Of a stretch of 64,000 bases of DNA, positions 57,388 through 64,000 are shown piece after piece (position 1 is the first letter of the stretch; each line of letters opens with the position of its first letter). Below the pieces are notes generated by a model that saw only the letters and a list, made by a program, of their open reading frames with translations, did not search any database and was not told the origin of the DNA. The position numbers and the translations under genes were made by a program. This DNA comes from Arsukibacterium sp. UBA5043. GTDB lineage: Bacteria; Pseudomonadota; Gammaproteobacteria; Enterobacterales; Alteromonadaceae. The stretch covers positions 485,818 through 549,817 of the forward strand of contig DIBV01000017.1 in assembly GCA_002415085.1 (NCBI GenBank), in the 5' to 3' direction.

Positions 57388-58335
57388 CTAGTTGGCCTGT
57401 GGTTCAAAACTAATCGGTTCAGACTCTTTTGCCTTGCCCTGCATGATAGATATTTCTACCCGGCGGTTGCGTCTGCGGTTTAGCTCAGAGTCGTTTTCAA
57501 CCAGAGGACGGGTGTCAGCATGGCCCATGACCACCACACGTTGCCGGTCAAACTCCGGAGCGCGAATTAACTCGGTAGCGACCGAGACTGCCCGCTTAGC
57601 AGACAACTCCCAGTTATTGCTATGCAGCTCATCAGAAACCTGAATATCATCAGTATGTCCGCTAACAGTAATCTCGCCGGGCACATCATTTAATAAGGTA
57701 CCAATTTGCTGGATAATCGGCCGGAATCGCGGCTGTAAAAATGATGAACCTGACGGAAAGGAGCCATTTTCCCGGATCCGGATAATAATTTGCTGGCCGA
57801 GAGATTCGAGTTCAATGGCACCATCTACAATTTGCTGCTCTAATTGCTCTGCCATTTTTTTAACCATTTCATTGGTTTGTTCCTGCATTGCCTCAGCAGC
57901 CGCTGCGGCTTCAGCATCGGCAGTTTCTTCTGCGTTTGCTGCCGACTGGCCACCCGTCATATCATCACGTTGTTCCTGTCGCCCACCGGCAGAATCTTCC
58001 TCACCTGCCTGAAACTCAATAACTTGCTGAGTAATTTCCATTGTTTGCTGCTGCAATGTTTCAATGGGCGTCGGATCAGGCCGGCCTGGTCTGAATTCCA
58101 TAGCAATGACACTGGTTCCTTTGGGAATATCTTCGACTTCAATCTTATTTTGCACCCCAAATGCAAACTTCATGGAGCCGGCAATTTGCTTAAATTTCAA
58201 TACATCCATTTCAGAAAACGCTAATAACAGGACGAAAAAACACATTAACAAGGCCATTAAATCGGCAAAGGTTCCCATATATTGAGGCAGCCCAGGGGGT
58301 GGGCATTTGCACTCCTGTTCTTCCTCGTTGTTCAT
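57388..58335 (-). CDS. pomB: PomB, sodium-driven flagellar motor stator protein
   Basis: A 315-residue MotB/PomB protein. CKCPPPGLPQYMGTFADLMA leads into its single membrane helix; the Asp in TFADLM is the ion-binding residue. FSEMDVLKFKQIAGSMKFAF and GVQNKIEVEDIPKGTSVIA match Vibrio-type PomB. After an acidic Ala-rich linker (about 110-160) the OmpA-like peptidoglycan-binding domain contains VSGHTDDIQVS and MGHADTRPLVEN, then NRRRNRRVEISI. It overlaps pomA by four bases. With PomA it forms the stator of a flagellar motor, probably driven by sodium. Confidence 0.95.
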   Translation of the reverse strand: MNNEEEQECKCPPPGLPQYMGTFADLMALLMCFFVLLLAFSEMDVLKFKQIAGSMKFAFGVQNKIEVEDIPKGTSVIAMEFRPGRPDPTPIETLQQQTMEITQQVIEFQAGEEDSAGGRQEQRDDMTGGQSAANAEETADAEAAAAAEAMQEQTNEMVKKMAEQLEQQIVDGAIELESLGQQIIIRIRENGSFPSGSSFLQPRFRPIIQQIGTLLNDVPGEITVSGHTDDIQVSDELHSNNWELSAKRAVSVATELIRAPEFDRQRVVVMGHADTRPLVENDSELNRRRNRRVEISIMQGKAKESEPISFEPQAN

Positions 58336-59105
58336 GCCGGCTCTCCGCCAGCAACCTCGCGCTTACCCTGTGCCAGGTAATTTCGCAATATGCCTTCAAT
58401 CACTTTCGGGTTCTGGCCGTCCTGAATACCCAGAATCGCATCCAGTATTAGCTGATTATTCTGTTTCTCCTGCTGGTTTCGAATGGCCAGCTTATCGGCA
58501 AGCGGTATTGCAATAACGTTAGCAATAAAAGCACCATACAATGTGGTCAACAATGCCACCGCCATCGCCGGACCAATTGCCTTGGGATCATCCATATTTG
58601 ACAACATCGCCACCAAACCTATCAGGGTACCAATCATACCCATTGCCGGCGCAACGTCACCTAAACTACGGAATATGGCGATTGCCGTCTCATGTCGCTT
58701 CTCGGTTAGACTGATATCTTTCATTAGGGTTGCCCTGACGACATCAGCATCGTGACCATCCACCAGCATGTTCACGCCTTTTTGCATAAAGGCGTTGGGT
58801 ATTTCAGCTTCTTCCAACGCTAAAAACCCTCCCTTGCGGGCCGAGTCACCTAACTGCACAGCTTTTTCGATCAGTTCTTCCGGTGCTTCAATTTTAAACA
58901 TAAAGGCTTTGACCGCTGCTTTGCCGGCGCCAAGAAACTGGCCCATCGTAAACTTGGCAACAACCACAAATATCGAGCCGCCGACAACTATCAATACCGA
59001 CACCAAATCAGCAAACATAGCCACATCGCCGCTACTGCTTATCACCATGGCCATGACGACAAAACCGATCGCGCCAATCAAGCCAACCAGGGTTGCTATA
59101 TCCAC
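58332..59105 (-). CDS. pomA: PomA, sodium-driven flagellar motor stator protein
   Basis: A 257-residue, four-helix membrane protein of the MotA/PomA family. DIATLVGLIGAIGFVVMAM and DLVSVLIVVGGSIFVVVAKF are the first two helices; the cytoplasmic loop interacts with FliG; SLGDVAPAMGMIGTLIGLVA and AVALLTTLYGAFIANVIAIP are the last two. These follow Vibrio PomA closely. The start is a GTG with AAGGAG upstream. It is followed by pomB with a four-base overlap. Confidence 0.95.
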   Translation of the reverse strand: MDIATLVGLIGAIGFVVMAMVISSSGDVAMFADLVSVLIVVGGSIFVVVAKFTMGQFLGAGKAAVKAFMFKIEAPEELIEKAVQLGDSARKGGFLALEEAEIPNAFMQKGVNMLVDGHDADVVRATLMKDISLTEKRHETAIAIFRSLGDVAPAMGMIGTLIGLVAMLSNMDDPKAIGPAMAVALLTTLYGAFIANVIAIPLADKLAIRNQQEKQNNQLILDAILGIQDGQNPKVIEGILRNYLAQGKREVAGGEPA

Positions 59106-59300
59106 TGCTTACTCCTTAACACACCCCAAATGGGAATTATAATTATTTTATAATAGCTTATAGTCGGTTATCGACAAAGCTTCGTATAAATTAAGCATTC
59201 AATAACAAAAAAGAAGCAATTTAGGCTTTCACTTATCCATTATGATTGACCATAATAGCCTGCTAAGGTAACGTTGCGCACAGTTTTTTTGGGGATCGTC

Positions 59301-59546
59301 ATGAGTAAAAAGAAAGCCGACCTGAGCCAGTTTGAACCGGCGATGGCAGAGCTCGAGAGTATAGTGCAACAATTGGAACAAGGCGATTTGTCACTAGATG
59401 CCTCTCTGGCGCAGTTTGAACGCGGGATTGCTCTGGTAAAACAAAGCCAGCAGCAGTTGCAAAGTGCTGAACAGAAGGTTCAGTTACTGTTACAGCAACA
59501 GCAGCAGGAAAACCTGCAAACCTTTACCCCACCGCCAGGAGAATAG
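59301..59546 (+). CDS. xseB: Exodeoxyribonuclease VII small subunit
   Basis: An 81-residue helical protein that, with the large subunit XseA, degrades single-stranded DNA. FEPAMAELESIVQQLEQGDL and SLDASLAQFERGIALVK are its hallmark segments. The start at ATG 59301 fits the family; an in-frame reading from 59274 adds nine unsupported residues. First gene of xseB-ispA-dxs, the same order as in E. coli. Confidence 0.95.
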   Translation: MSKKKADLSQFEPAMAELESIVQQLEQGDLSLDASLAQFERGIALVKQSQQQLQSAEQKVQLLLQQQQQENLQTFTPPPGE

Positions 59547-59547
59547 C

Positions 59548-60432
59548 TTGGCACCAGATAGCCTGACGTTGTATCAATATCGGATTGAGCAACAATTACA
59601 ACTTAATATGGCTGCCCAGCCACTGACAGCGGCCCGTTTACACGAAGCAATGCGATACAGTCTGACCAATGGCGGCAAGCGGATCAGGCCTTATTTAGTA
59701 TATAGCTGTGGCACTATGTTAGGTGTGTCACTTGACACTCTGGACAGCGCAGCCTGTGCCATTGAATGCCTGCACAGTTACTCGCTTATTCACGACGACC
59801 TACCTGCGATGGATAACGATGATCTGCGTCGTGGCAAGCCAACGTGTCACAAAGCGTACGACGAGGCTACCGCTATTCTGGCGGGAGATGCTCTGCAGGC
59901 CTTGGCTTTTGATATTCTCGCCAGTGCAGAGGGTGAGTTAAGTGTACAGCGCAGATTAAAGCGGGTCGCACTGCTGGCCAAAGCCAGTGGCATTGCAGGA
60001 ATGTGCGCAGGACAGGCGATTGATTTGGCACAAACTAATCAGCGAACAGATTTAGCCACCCTGGAGCAGATGCACCGCTTAAAAACCGGCGCTCTAATAG
60101 AGTGTGCCGTACAACTGGCCTATTACAGTAGTGAACTTGATTGTCCTGCTACACTTCAGGCGTTAACAGATTTTGCCAGTGCTTTGGGTCTGGCATTTCA
60201 GGTGCAGGACGATATCCTTGATATTGAAAGCGATACTACTGTACTGGGCAAGCCTCAAGGCTCTGATTCTAAGGCAAATAAATTGACTTACCCAGCGCTG
60301 TTGGGGCTGCAGGAAGCCAAGGCGAAAGCGCATCAGTTGTATCAGGAGGCTTTGGCAGCTTTGGTCAGCCTTCCCTACAACACCGATGAGTTACAAGCCT
60401 TCGCACATTACATTATTGCCCGCAAGTTTTGA
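59548..60432 (+). CDS. ispA: Farnesyl diphosphate synthase
   Basis: A 294-residue prenyltransferase condensing isopentenyl diphosphate with dimethylallyl and geranyl diphosphate. [15 protein letters not shown], the first Asp-rich motif [19 protein letters not shown] and the second [11 protein letters not shown] are intact, with CAGQAIDLA between. I start at the TTG at 59548, one base after the xseB stop, behind CAGGAGA; this gives the family length, whereas longer readings overlap xseB. Confidence 0.93.
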   Translation: MAPDSLTLYQYRIEQQLQLNMAAQPLTAARLHEAMRYSLTNGGKRIRPYLVYSCGTMLGVSLDTLDSAACAIECLHSYSLIHDDLPAMDNDDLRRGKPTCHKAYDEATAILAGDALQALAFDILASAEGELSVQRRLKRVALLAKASGIAGMCAGQAIDLAQTNQRTDLATLEQMHRLKTGALIECAVQLAYYSSELDCPATLQALTDFASALGLAFQVQDDILDIESDTTVLGKPQGSDSKANKLTYPALLGLQEAKAKAHQLYQEALAALVSLPYNTDELQAFAHYIIARKF

Positions 60433-60446
60433 TAAAGGCATTGAAA

Positions 60447-62312
60447 ATGGCATTAGATATGACCGATTTCCCGCTGTTAGCTAAAGCCGATGTGCCAGAG
60501 CAACTGCGTAAATTACCACAGGATAAACTACCGGCCCTAAGCGCTGAATTGCGACGTTTTTTGTTAAAAACAGTCAGCCAGAGTAGTGGCCACTTTGCAT
60601 CGGGCCTGGGTACCGTTGAACTGACCGTTGCACTGCATTACGTATACAACACCCCTTTTGACCGCTTGATCTGGGATGTTGGTCATCAGGCTTATCCCCA
60701 CAAAATTTTAACCGGTCGGCGGGATAAAATGCACAGCATCCGACAAAAAGACGGCTTGCATCCGTTTCCCTGCCGGCAAGAAAGTGAATACGATACGCTA
60801 ACCGTAGGCCATTCCAGCACCTCGATTAGCGCAGCACTGGGGATGGCTATTGCTGCCAGCCAGGCAAAATCCAAACGTAAAGTCGTGGCAGTCATTGGTG
60901 ATGGAGCCATTACCGCAGGTATGGCGTTTGAAGCGCTGAACCACGCCGGTGAGGTTAGGCCTGATATGCTGGTTATTCTGAATGACAATGAAATGTCGAT
61001 CTCAGAAAATGTCGGTGCCTTAAACCAATATTTTGCCCGCATATTATCAGGCAGTTTTTATACCAGCCTGCGCGAGGGCGGCAAAAAGATTTTACAAGGT
61101 GTGCCACCGTTACATGAGCTGGCCAGCCGGGCTGAAGAGCACTTTAAAGGAATGGTAACCCCTGGCACCTTTTTTGAGGAGCTGGGCTTTAATTATATCG
61201 GCCCTATCGATGGCCACGATGTTATTACCCTGGCCGATACTATTCGTAATATGCGAAACCTCAAAGGCCCACAGTTACTGCACATCGTAACAAAAAAAGG
61301 CAAAGGCTATGCGCCGGCCGAAGCGGATCCTATTGGCTACCATGCGGTCGCAAAATTTGATCCTGACGCCAGTACACAACCGGTTAAAAAGCCTGGAAAA
61401 CCCACCTTTTCTAATATTTTCGGTAGCTGGTTATGTGATATGGCAGCTCAGGACGAGCGCTTGCAAGGTATTACTCCTGCCATGCGTGAAGGTTCTGATA
61501 TGGTTCAGTTTTCTAAACGCTTTGCCAGGCGTTATTTTGATGTTGCCATCGCCGAACAACATGCAGTCACGCTGGCTGCTGGCATGGCCATTGAAGGATT
61601 GAAGCCTGTTGTGGCAATTTACTCCAGTTTTCTGCAACGCGGTTATGATCAGCTGATCCATGATGTGGCACTGCAAAATCTTGATGTGCTATTCGCGATT
61701 GACCGGGCAGGTATTGTCGGCGCAGACGGCCCCACTCATCAGGGGGCTTTTGATATCAGTTTTATGCGCTGTATTCCTAATATGCTGTTAATGGTACCTT
61801 CGGATGAAAATGAGTGCCGGCAAATGCTCTATACCGGCTATCAGCACCCTGGCCCGGCTGCAGTGCGCTATCCGCGCGGAATTGGTTCAGGCGTTGAAGC
61901 TGAGCAAACTATGCAGCTACTGGCGCAGGGCAAAGCCCGGATTGTCAGAAACGGCGAAAAATTGGCAATTCTGGCGTTTGGACCATTACTGCATCAATGT
62001 CAAGCCGTCGCAGCAGAGCGCAATGCCACTCTGGTAGACATGCGTTTTATCAAACCATTAGATGAAGCTATGTTGCTGCAACTGATTGCAGATCACAGCC
62101 ATTTTGTCACGATTGAGGATAATGCGCTGATTGGCGGCGCCGGTTCAGCCGTTAACGATGTACTGCTGCGCCAGGGTTGCAACGTTAAGGTACTTAATCT
62201 TGGACTGCCTGATCAATTTGTAAAACATGGCAGTCAGCAGGAAATATATGCCGAACTGGGATTAGACAGCGAGGGCATTAGCAAGCAAATCAGCGCTTTT
62301 CTAAAACGTTAA
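60447..62312 (+). CDS. dxs: 1-deoxy-D-xylulose-5-phosphate synthase
   Basis: A 621-residue thiamine-diphosphate enzyme joining pyruvate and glyceraldehyde-3-phosphate, the first step of the MEP isoprenoid pathway and a source for thiamine and pyridoxal. [29 protein letters not shown], the ThDP/Mg motif [18 protein letters not shown] and the transketolase-like C-terminal half ([18 protein letters not shown]) are present. The start at 60447 follows AAAGG and matches E. coli in length. It ends the xseB-ispA-dxs operon. Confidence 0.96.
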   Translation: MALDMTDFPLLAKADVPEQLRKLPQDKLPALSAELRRFLLKTVSQSSGHFASGLGTVELTVALHYVYNTPFDRLIWDVGHQAYPHKILTGRRDKMHSIRQKDGLHPFPCRQESEYDTLTVGHSSTSISAALGMAIAASQAKSKRKVVAVIGDGAITAGMAFEALNHAGEVRPDMLVILNDNEMSISENVGALNQYFARILSGSFYTSLREGGKKILQGVPPLHELASRAEEHFKGMVTPGTFFEELGFNYIGPIDGHDVITLADTIRNMRNLKGPQLLHIVTKKGKGYAPAEADPIGYHAVAKFDPDASTQPVKKPGKPTFSNIFGSWLCDMAAQDERLQGITPAMREGSDMVQFSKRFARRYFDVAIAEQHAVTLAAGMAIEGLKPVVAIYSSFLQRGYDQLIHDVALQNLDVLFAIDRAGIVGADGPTHQGAFDISFMRCIPNMLLMVPSDENECRQMLYTGYQHPGPAAVRYPRGIGSGVEAEQTMQLLAQGKARIVRNGEKLAILAFGPLLHQCQAVAAERNATLVDMRFIKPLDEAMLLQLIADHSHFVTIEDNALIGGAGSAVNDVLLRQGCNVKVLNLGLPDQFVKHGSQQEIYAELGLDSEGISKQISAFLKR

Positions 62313-62320
62313 AATTCAAA

Positions 62321-62352
62321 ATAGCCGGGCACCCGTCAAAGTGCCTGGCTAT
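62321..62352. terminator. Possible hairpin terminator after dxs
   Basis: ATAGCCGGGCAC and GTGCCTGGCTAT pair over 12 positions (one G-U) with an 8-base loop, overlapping the last codons of the convergent GGDEF gene. It lacks a T run, so termination would be weak or factor-assisted. Confidence 0.4.
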
Positions 62353-64000
62353 CTCCTTGCTCAAACCACACCAGCCCCTCTGCCAGCAGCTTTTCAATTT
62401 GCGCTTCAATATGGGCAGAGTCTTCAAATTCAAACGCATCCAGTTGCGTATCAAATGCCAGTGTTGCTACGGCATTCTTCCCATGATGTTTTACATGGTA
62501 AAGCGCCAGTTCAGCAAGCTGCAGTGAGACCTCCCAGTTAATTAACTGACCGCCCAGCAAAGGCAACGGGTAATGGGCATAACCGATAGAACAGGTCAGT
62601 CTGACAATCTGGCCGTCCGGTAAATTAAACGCCGCTTTTGCAACTTGCTCATTGAGCCGATAACTAAACTGGCGAACCAAATCTGCCTGAATATCACGTA
62701 ACACCAACACAAATGCAGCGCCGCTAAAGCGTACCACGTAATCAGAGCCGCGCGTTTCCCGGATCAAAAGGCCACTGACCTGTTGAATAAGGCTATCACC
62801 TGCACTGTTACCATACTGATCATTAATTTGCTTAAAGTTATCTAAATCAACATGTAACAACGCCAGGCACTTTCCCTGATCCTGCATCAATTCCCGATTA
62901 CGCTGAAAGTGCTCGATATCTTTTGGTAGTTGTTCGAACATGAAGCGTCGGTTACGTAAGCCCGTCAGGTTATCTTTATGCGTCAGTTGTCCGAGTTGTT
63001 CATTCAACTCGTTTAAGCGGACATTACTATTTTCTAACTCCTGGGTACGCTGTCTGACCAGCCGCTCAAGCTCCTGCTGTTTGTGCAGGGTATTTCGCCT
63101 GACCAGCCACAACACACCATATAAGCAGCACAGCAGCAGCAACAACCACAACGAGCGATACAGCAACGTTTCATCAAAGCGTTCTGGCACAATTAATACC
63201 AAACTACTCTCAGAGGCAGATTGCCAGAGGTGACCGCTATGACGTACCTGAAGTCGAAAAACAAAATCACCTGGCGGTAAGTTGGTATATACCGCTTCGC
63301 GCCGCTGGCCTACGTCATGCCAATGGCTATCAAAGCCATCCAGCCGATAGCGAAACTGCAGCGCGTCCGGTTTAATATACTCTAATGCAGAGTAATGCAG
63401 CGTTACATTCCGCTCATCCATTTCCAGCACGAGTCTTTGCTGGCCCTGGTTAAGTTGATATTGCTGATTGGTTGTAACCTGTTTAATTTGTGGCTTTAAC
63501 GGCTGTGCTGACGTTTCCTTTAAATTTGCCTGTACAACTATCAACCCTTTCAACGTCGGAAACCAATACTCATCCTGCCAGCGCACTATTTTAGCGTGTC
63601 CCGCACCGTTACAGCAGCGATTAGGCCCACTTCCTAACTGCCGGTCAAAGGGTGTCAGCACCTCATCAATAATAAAAGGCTGGTTATTATTTTCAGGCAA
63701 CGCCGCCAGTGCCAACCGGTATATGCCTTTGTGGCTGCTTACCCATACCTGCTGATCAGCCTCGTCATAACTGAAACTCACAGCCGGGCCATGTGGCATG
63801 CCATTGCCAGTGTGAAGCTGCAACCATTGCTGATCCGGTCGGCGGATAAAAATTCCATCATCAATGGTGCTGATCAGTAAACTGCCATCAGGTAAATGCA
63901 GCAGTGCCAGAATATAGCTGTTGTAAAGTGCCCTGCCCACCCCCAGACGTTGCAGCTTATCTTGCTGAAACTGATACAGACCTCTTGTGGTGCCAACAAA
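62336..64000 (-). CDS. Beta-propeller/Y_Y_Y sensor with a degenerate GGDEF domain (5' end outside the window)
   Basis: The frame is open to the right edge, so the N-terminus is missing; an internal GTG at 63940 sits inside a propeller blade and is not the start. Visible in order: propeller repeats (VWVSSHKGIYRLALA), a Y_Y_Y domain (LQFRYRLDGFDSHWHDVGQR), one membrane helix (LLLLCCLYGVLWLV), a coiled coil and a GGDEF domain with LTGLRNRRFMFEQLP and LHVDLDNFKQIND. The active site reads SGAAF (62711-62725) instead of GGDEF, so cyclase activity should be lost. The RGSD inhibitory site five residues before it is kept, which suggests a cyclic di-GMP receptor. Confidence 0.85.
   Translation of the reverse strand, partial: FVGTTRGLYQFQQDKLQRLGVGRALYNSYILALLHLPDGSLLISTIDDGIFIRRPDQQWLQLHTGNGMPHGPAVSFSYDEADQQVWVSSHKGIYRLALAALPENNNQPFIIDEVLTPFDRQLGSGPNRCCNGAGHAKIVRWQDEYWFPTLKGLIVVQANLKETSAQPLKPQIKQVTTNQQYQLNQGQQRLVLEMDERNVTLHYSALEYIKPDALQFRYRLDGFDSHWHDVGQRREAVYTNLPPGDFVFRLQVRHSGHLWQSASESSLVLIVPERFDETLLYRSLWLLLLLCCLYGVLWLVRRNTLHKQQELERLVRQRTQELENSNVRLNELNEQLGQLTHKDNLTGLRNRRFMFEQLPKDIEHFQRNRELMQDQGKCLALLHVDLDNFKQINDQYGNSAGDSLIQQVSGLLIRETRGSDYVVRFSGAAFVLVLRDIQADLVRQFSYRLNEQVAKAAFNLPDGQIVRLTCSIGYAHYPLPLLGGQLINWEVSLQLAELALYHVKHHGKNAVATLAFDTQLDAFEFEDSAHIEAQIEKLLAEGLVWFEQGDSQAL

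Noticed and set aside
59106..59300. A further gene or an attachment site between pomA and xseB
   Set aside because: I see only A/T-rich divergent promoter sequence and no coding potential or repeat.
63934..63940. GTG at 63940 as the start of the GGDEF protein
   Set aside because: The frame stays open to the right edge and the upstream residues (FVGTTRGLYQFQQDKLQ) continue a propeller blade, so the real start is outside the window.

Overview
The window looks like a stretch of chromosome from a free-living gammaproteobacterium of the Alteromonadales/Chromatiaceae type (Rheinheimera, Alishewanella or Arsukibacterium are the likeliest relatives). This is inferred from the gene families: a sodium-type PomA/PomB motor, a VolA/Pla-1 lipase, TIGR03503, DUF6746 and DUF2750 proteins, the divergent dnaQ/rnhA pair and the xseB-ispA-dxs operon. 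I saw no transposase, integrase, phage gene or CRISPR array. Genes are dense: the only gene-free stretch above 300 bases (53683-53985) is filled by a cobalamin riboswitch, a promoter and a terminator.

Layout. 1-6.6 kb: the 5' part of cysB, an orphan soluble histidine kinase, a membrane-anchored coiled-coil protein, topA and a lone astB. 6.7-15 kb: an Ig-like lipoprotein, a dicarboxylate/amino-acid symporter, sohB, a VolA-type lipase and yciK. 15-22.7 kb: an H-NS-like protein, the GDP-mannose pair manB-manC, carbonic anhydrase, purU, trmO and a kelch protein. 22.8-28.3 kb: proS, a four-gene sulfur cluster (TauE/SafE exporter, rhodanese, two YeeE/YedE-type half transporters) and a GAF histidine kinase broken by a one-base frameshift. 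28.3-31.6 kb: four tandem identical tRNA-Asp genes behind a textbook stable-RNA promoter, then the TIGR03503 gene, dnaQ and rnhA. 31.6-39.6 kb: a palindromic intergenic element, a periplasmic glutathione peroxidase, and an ECF-sigma-controlled cluster (sigma, anti-sigma, DUF4331 protein, small lipoprotein, TPR protein, a HupE/UreJ-like periplasmic domain, TonB-dependent receptor). 39.7-51.8 kb: a glutathione-synthase-like ATP-grasp enzyme, a CHASE-PAS-PAS-GGDEF-EAL protein, folE, ettA, a DsbA-like lipoprotein, a DUF6746 protein behind a likely Fur box, a CbiM-like membrane protein, gdhA and an alpha/beta hydrolase. 51.8-64 kb: btuB with its riboswitch, yajQ, a VanZ-like protein, panE, thiI, pomB-pomA, xseB-ispA-dxs and the 3' part of a beta-propeller/Y_Y_Y/GGDEF protein.

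The most interesting unit is the 32.4-39.6 kb cluster. The sigma/anti-sigma operon and the DUF4331 operon carry the same putative promoter, TGCATC-N14-AGTCGT, at the same spacing. This suggests that the ECF factor drives itself and an outer-membrane/periplasmic uptake or sensing system built on a DUF4331 protein, whose function is not established. A second theme is cyclic di-GMP: one intact GGDEF-EAL protein, one GGDEF protein with a destroyed active site (SGAAF) but a preserved RxxD inhibitory site, YajQ, and the polar-motor stator genes. All functional calls rest on sequence reading alone; no database search was run.
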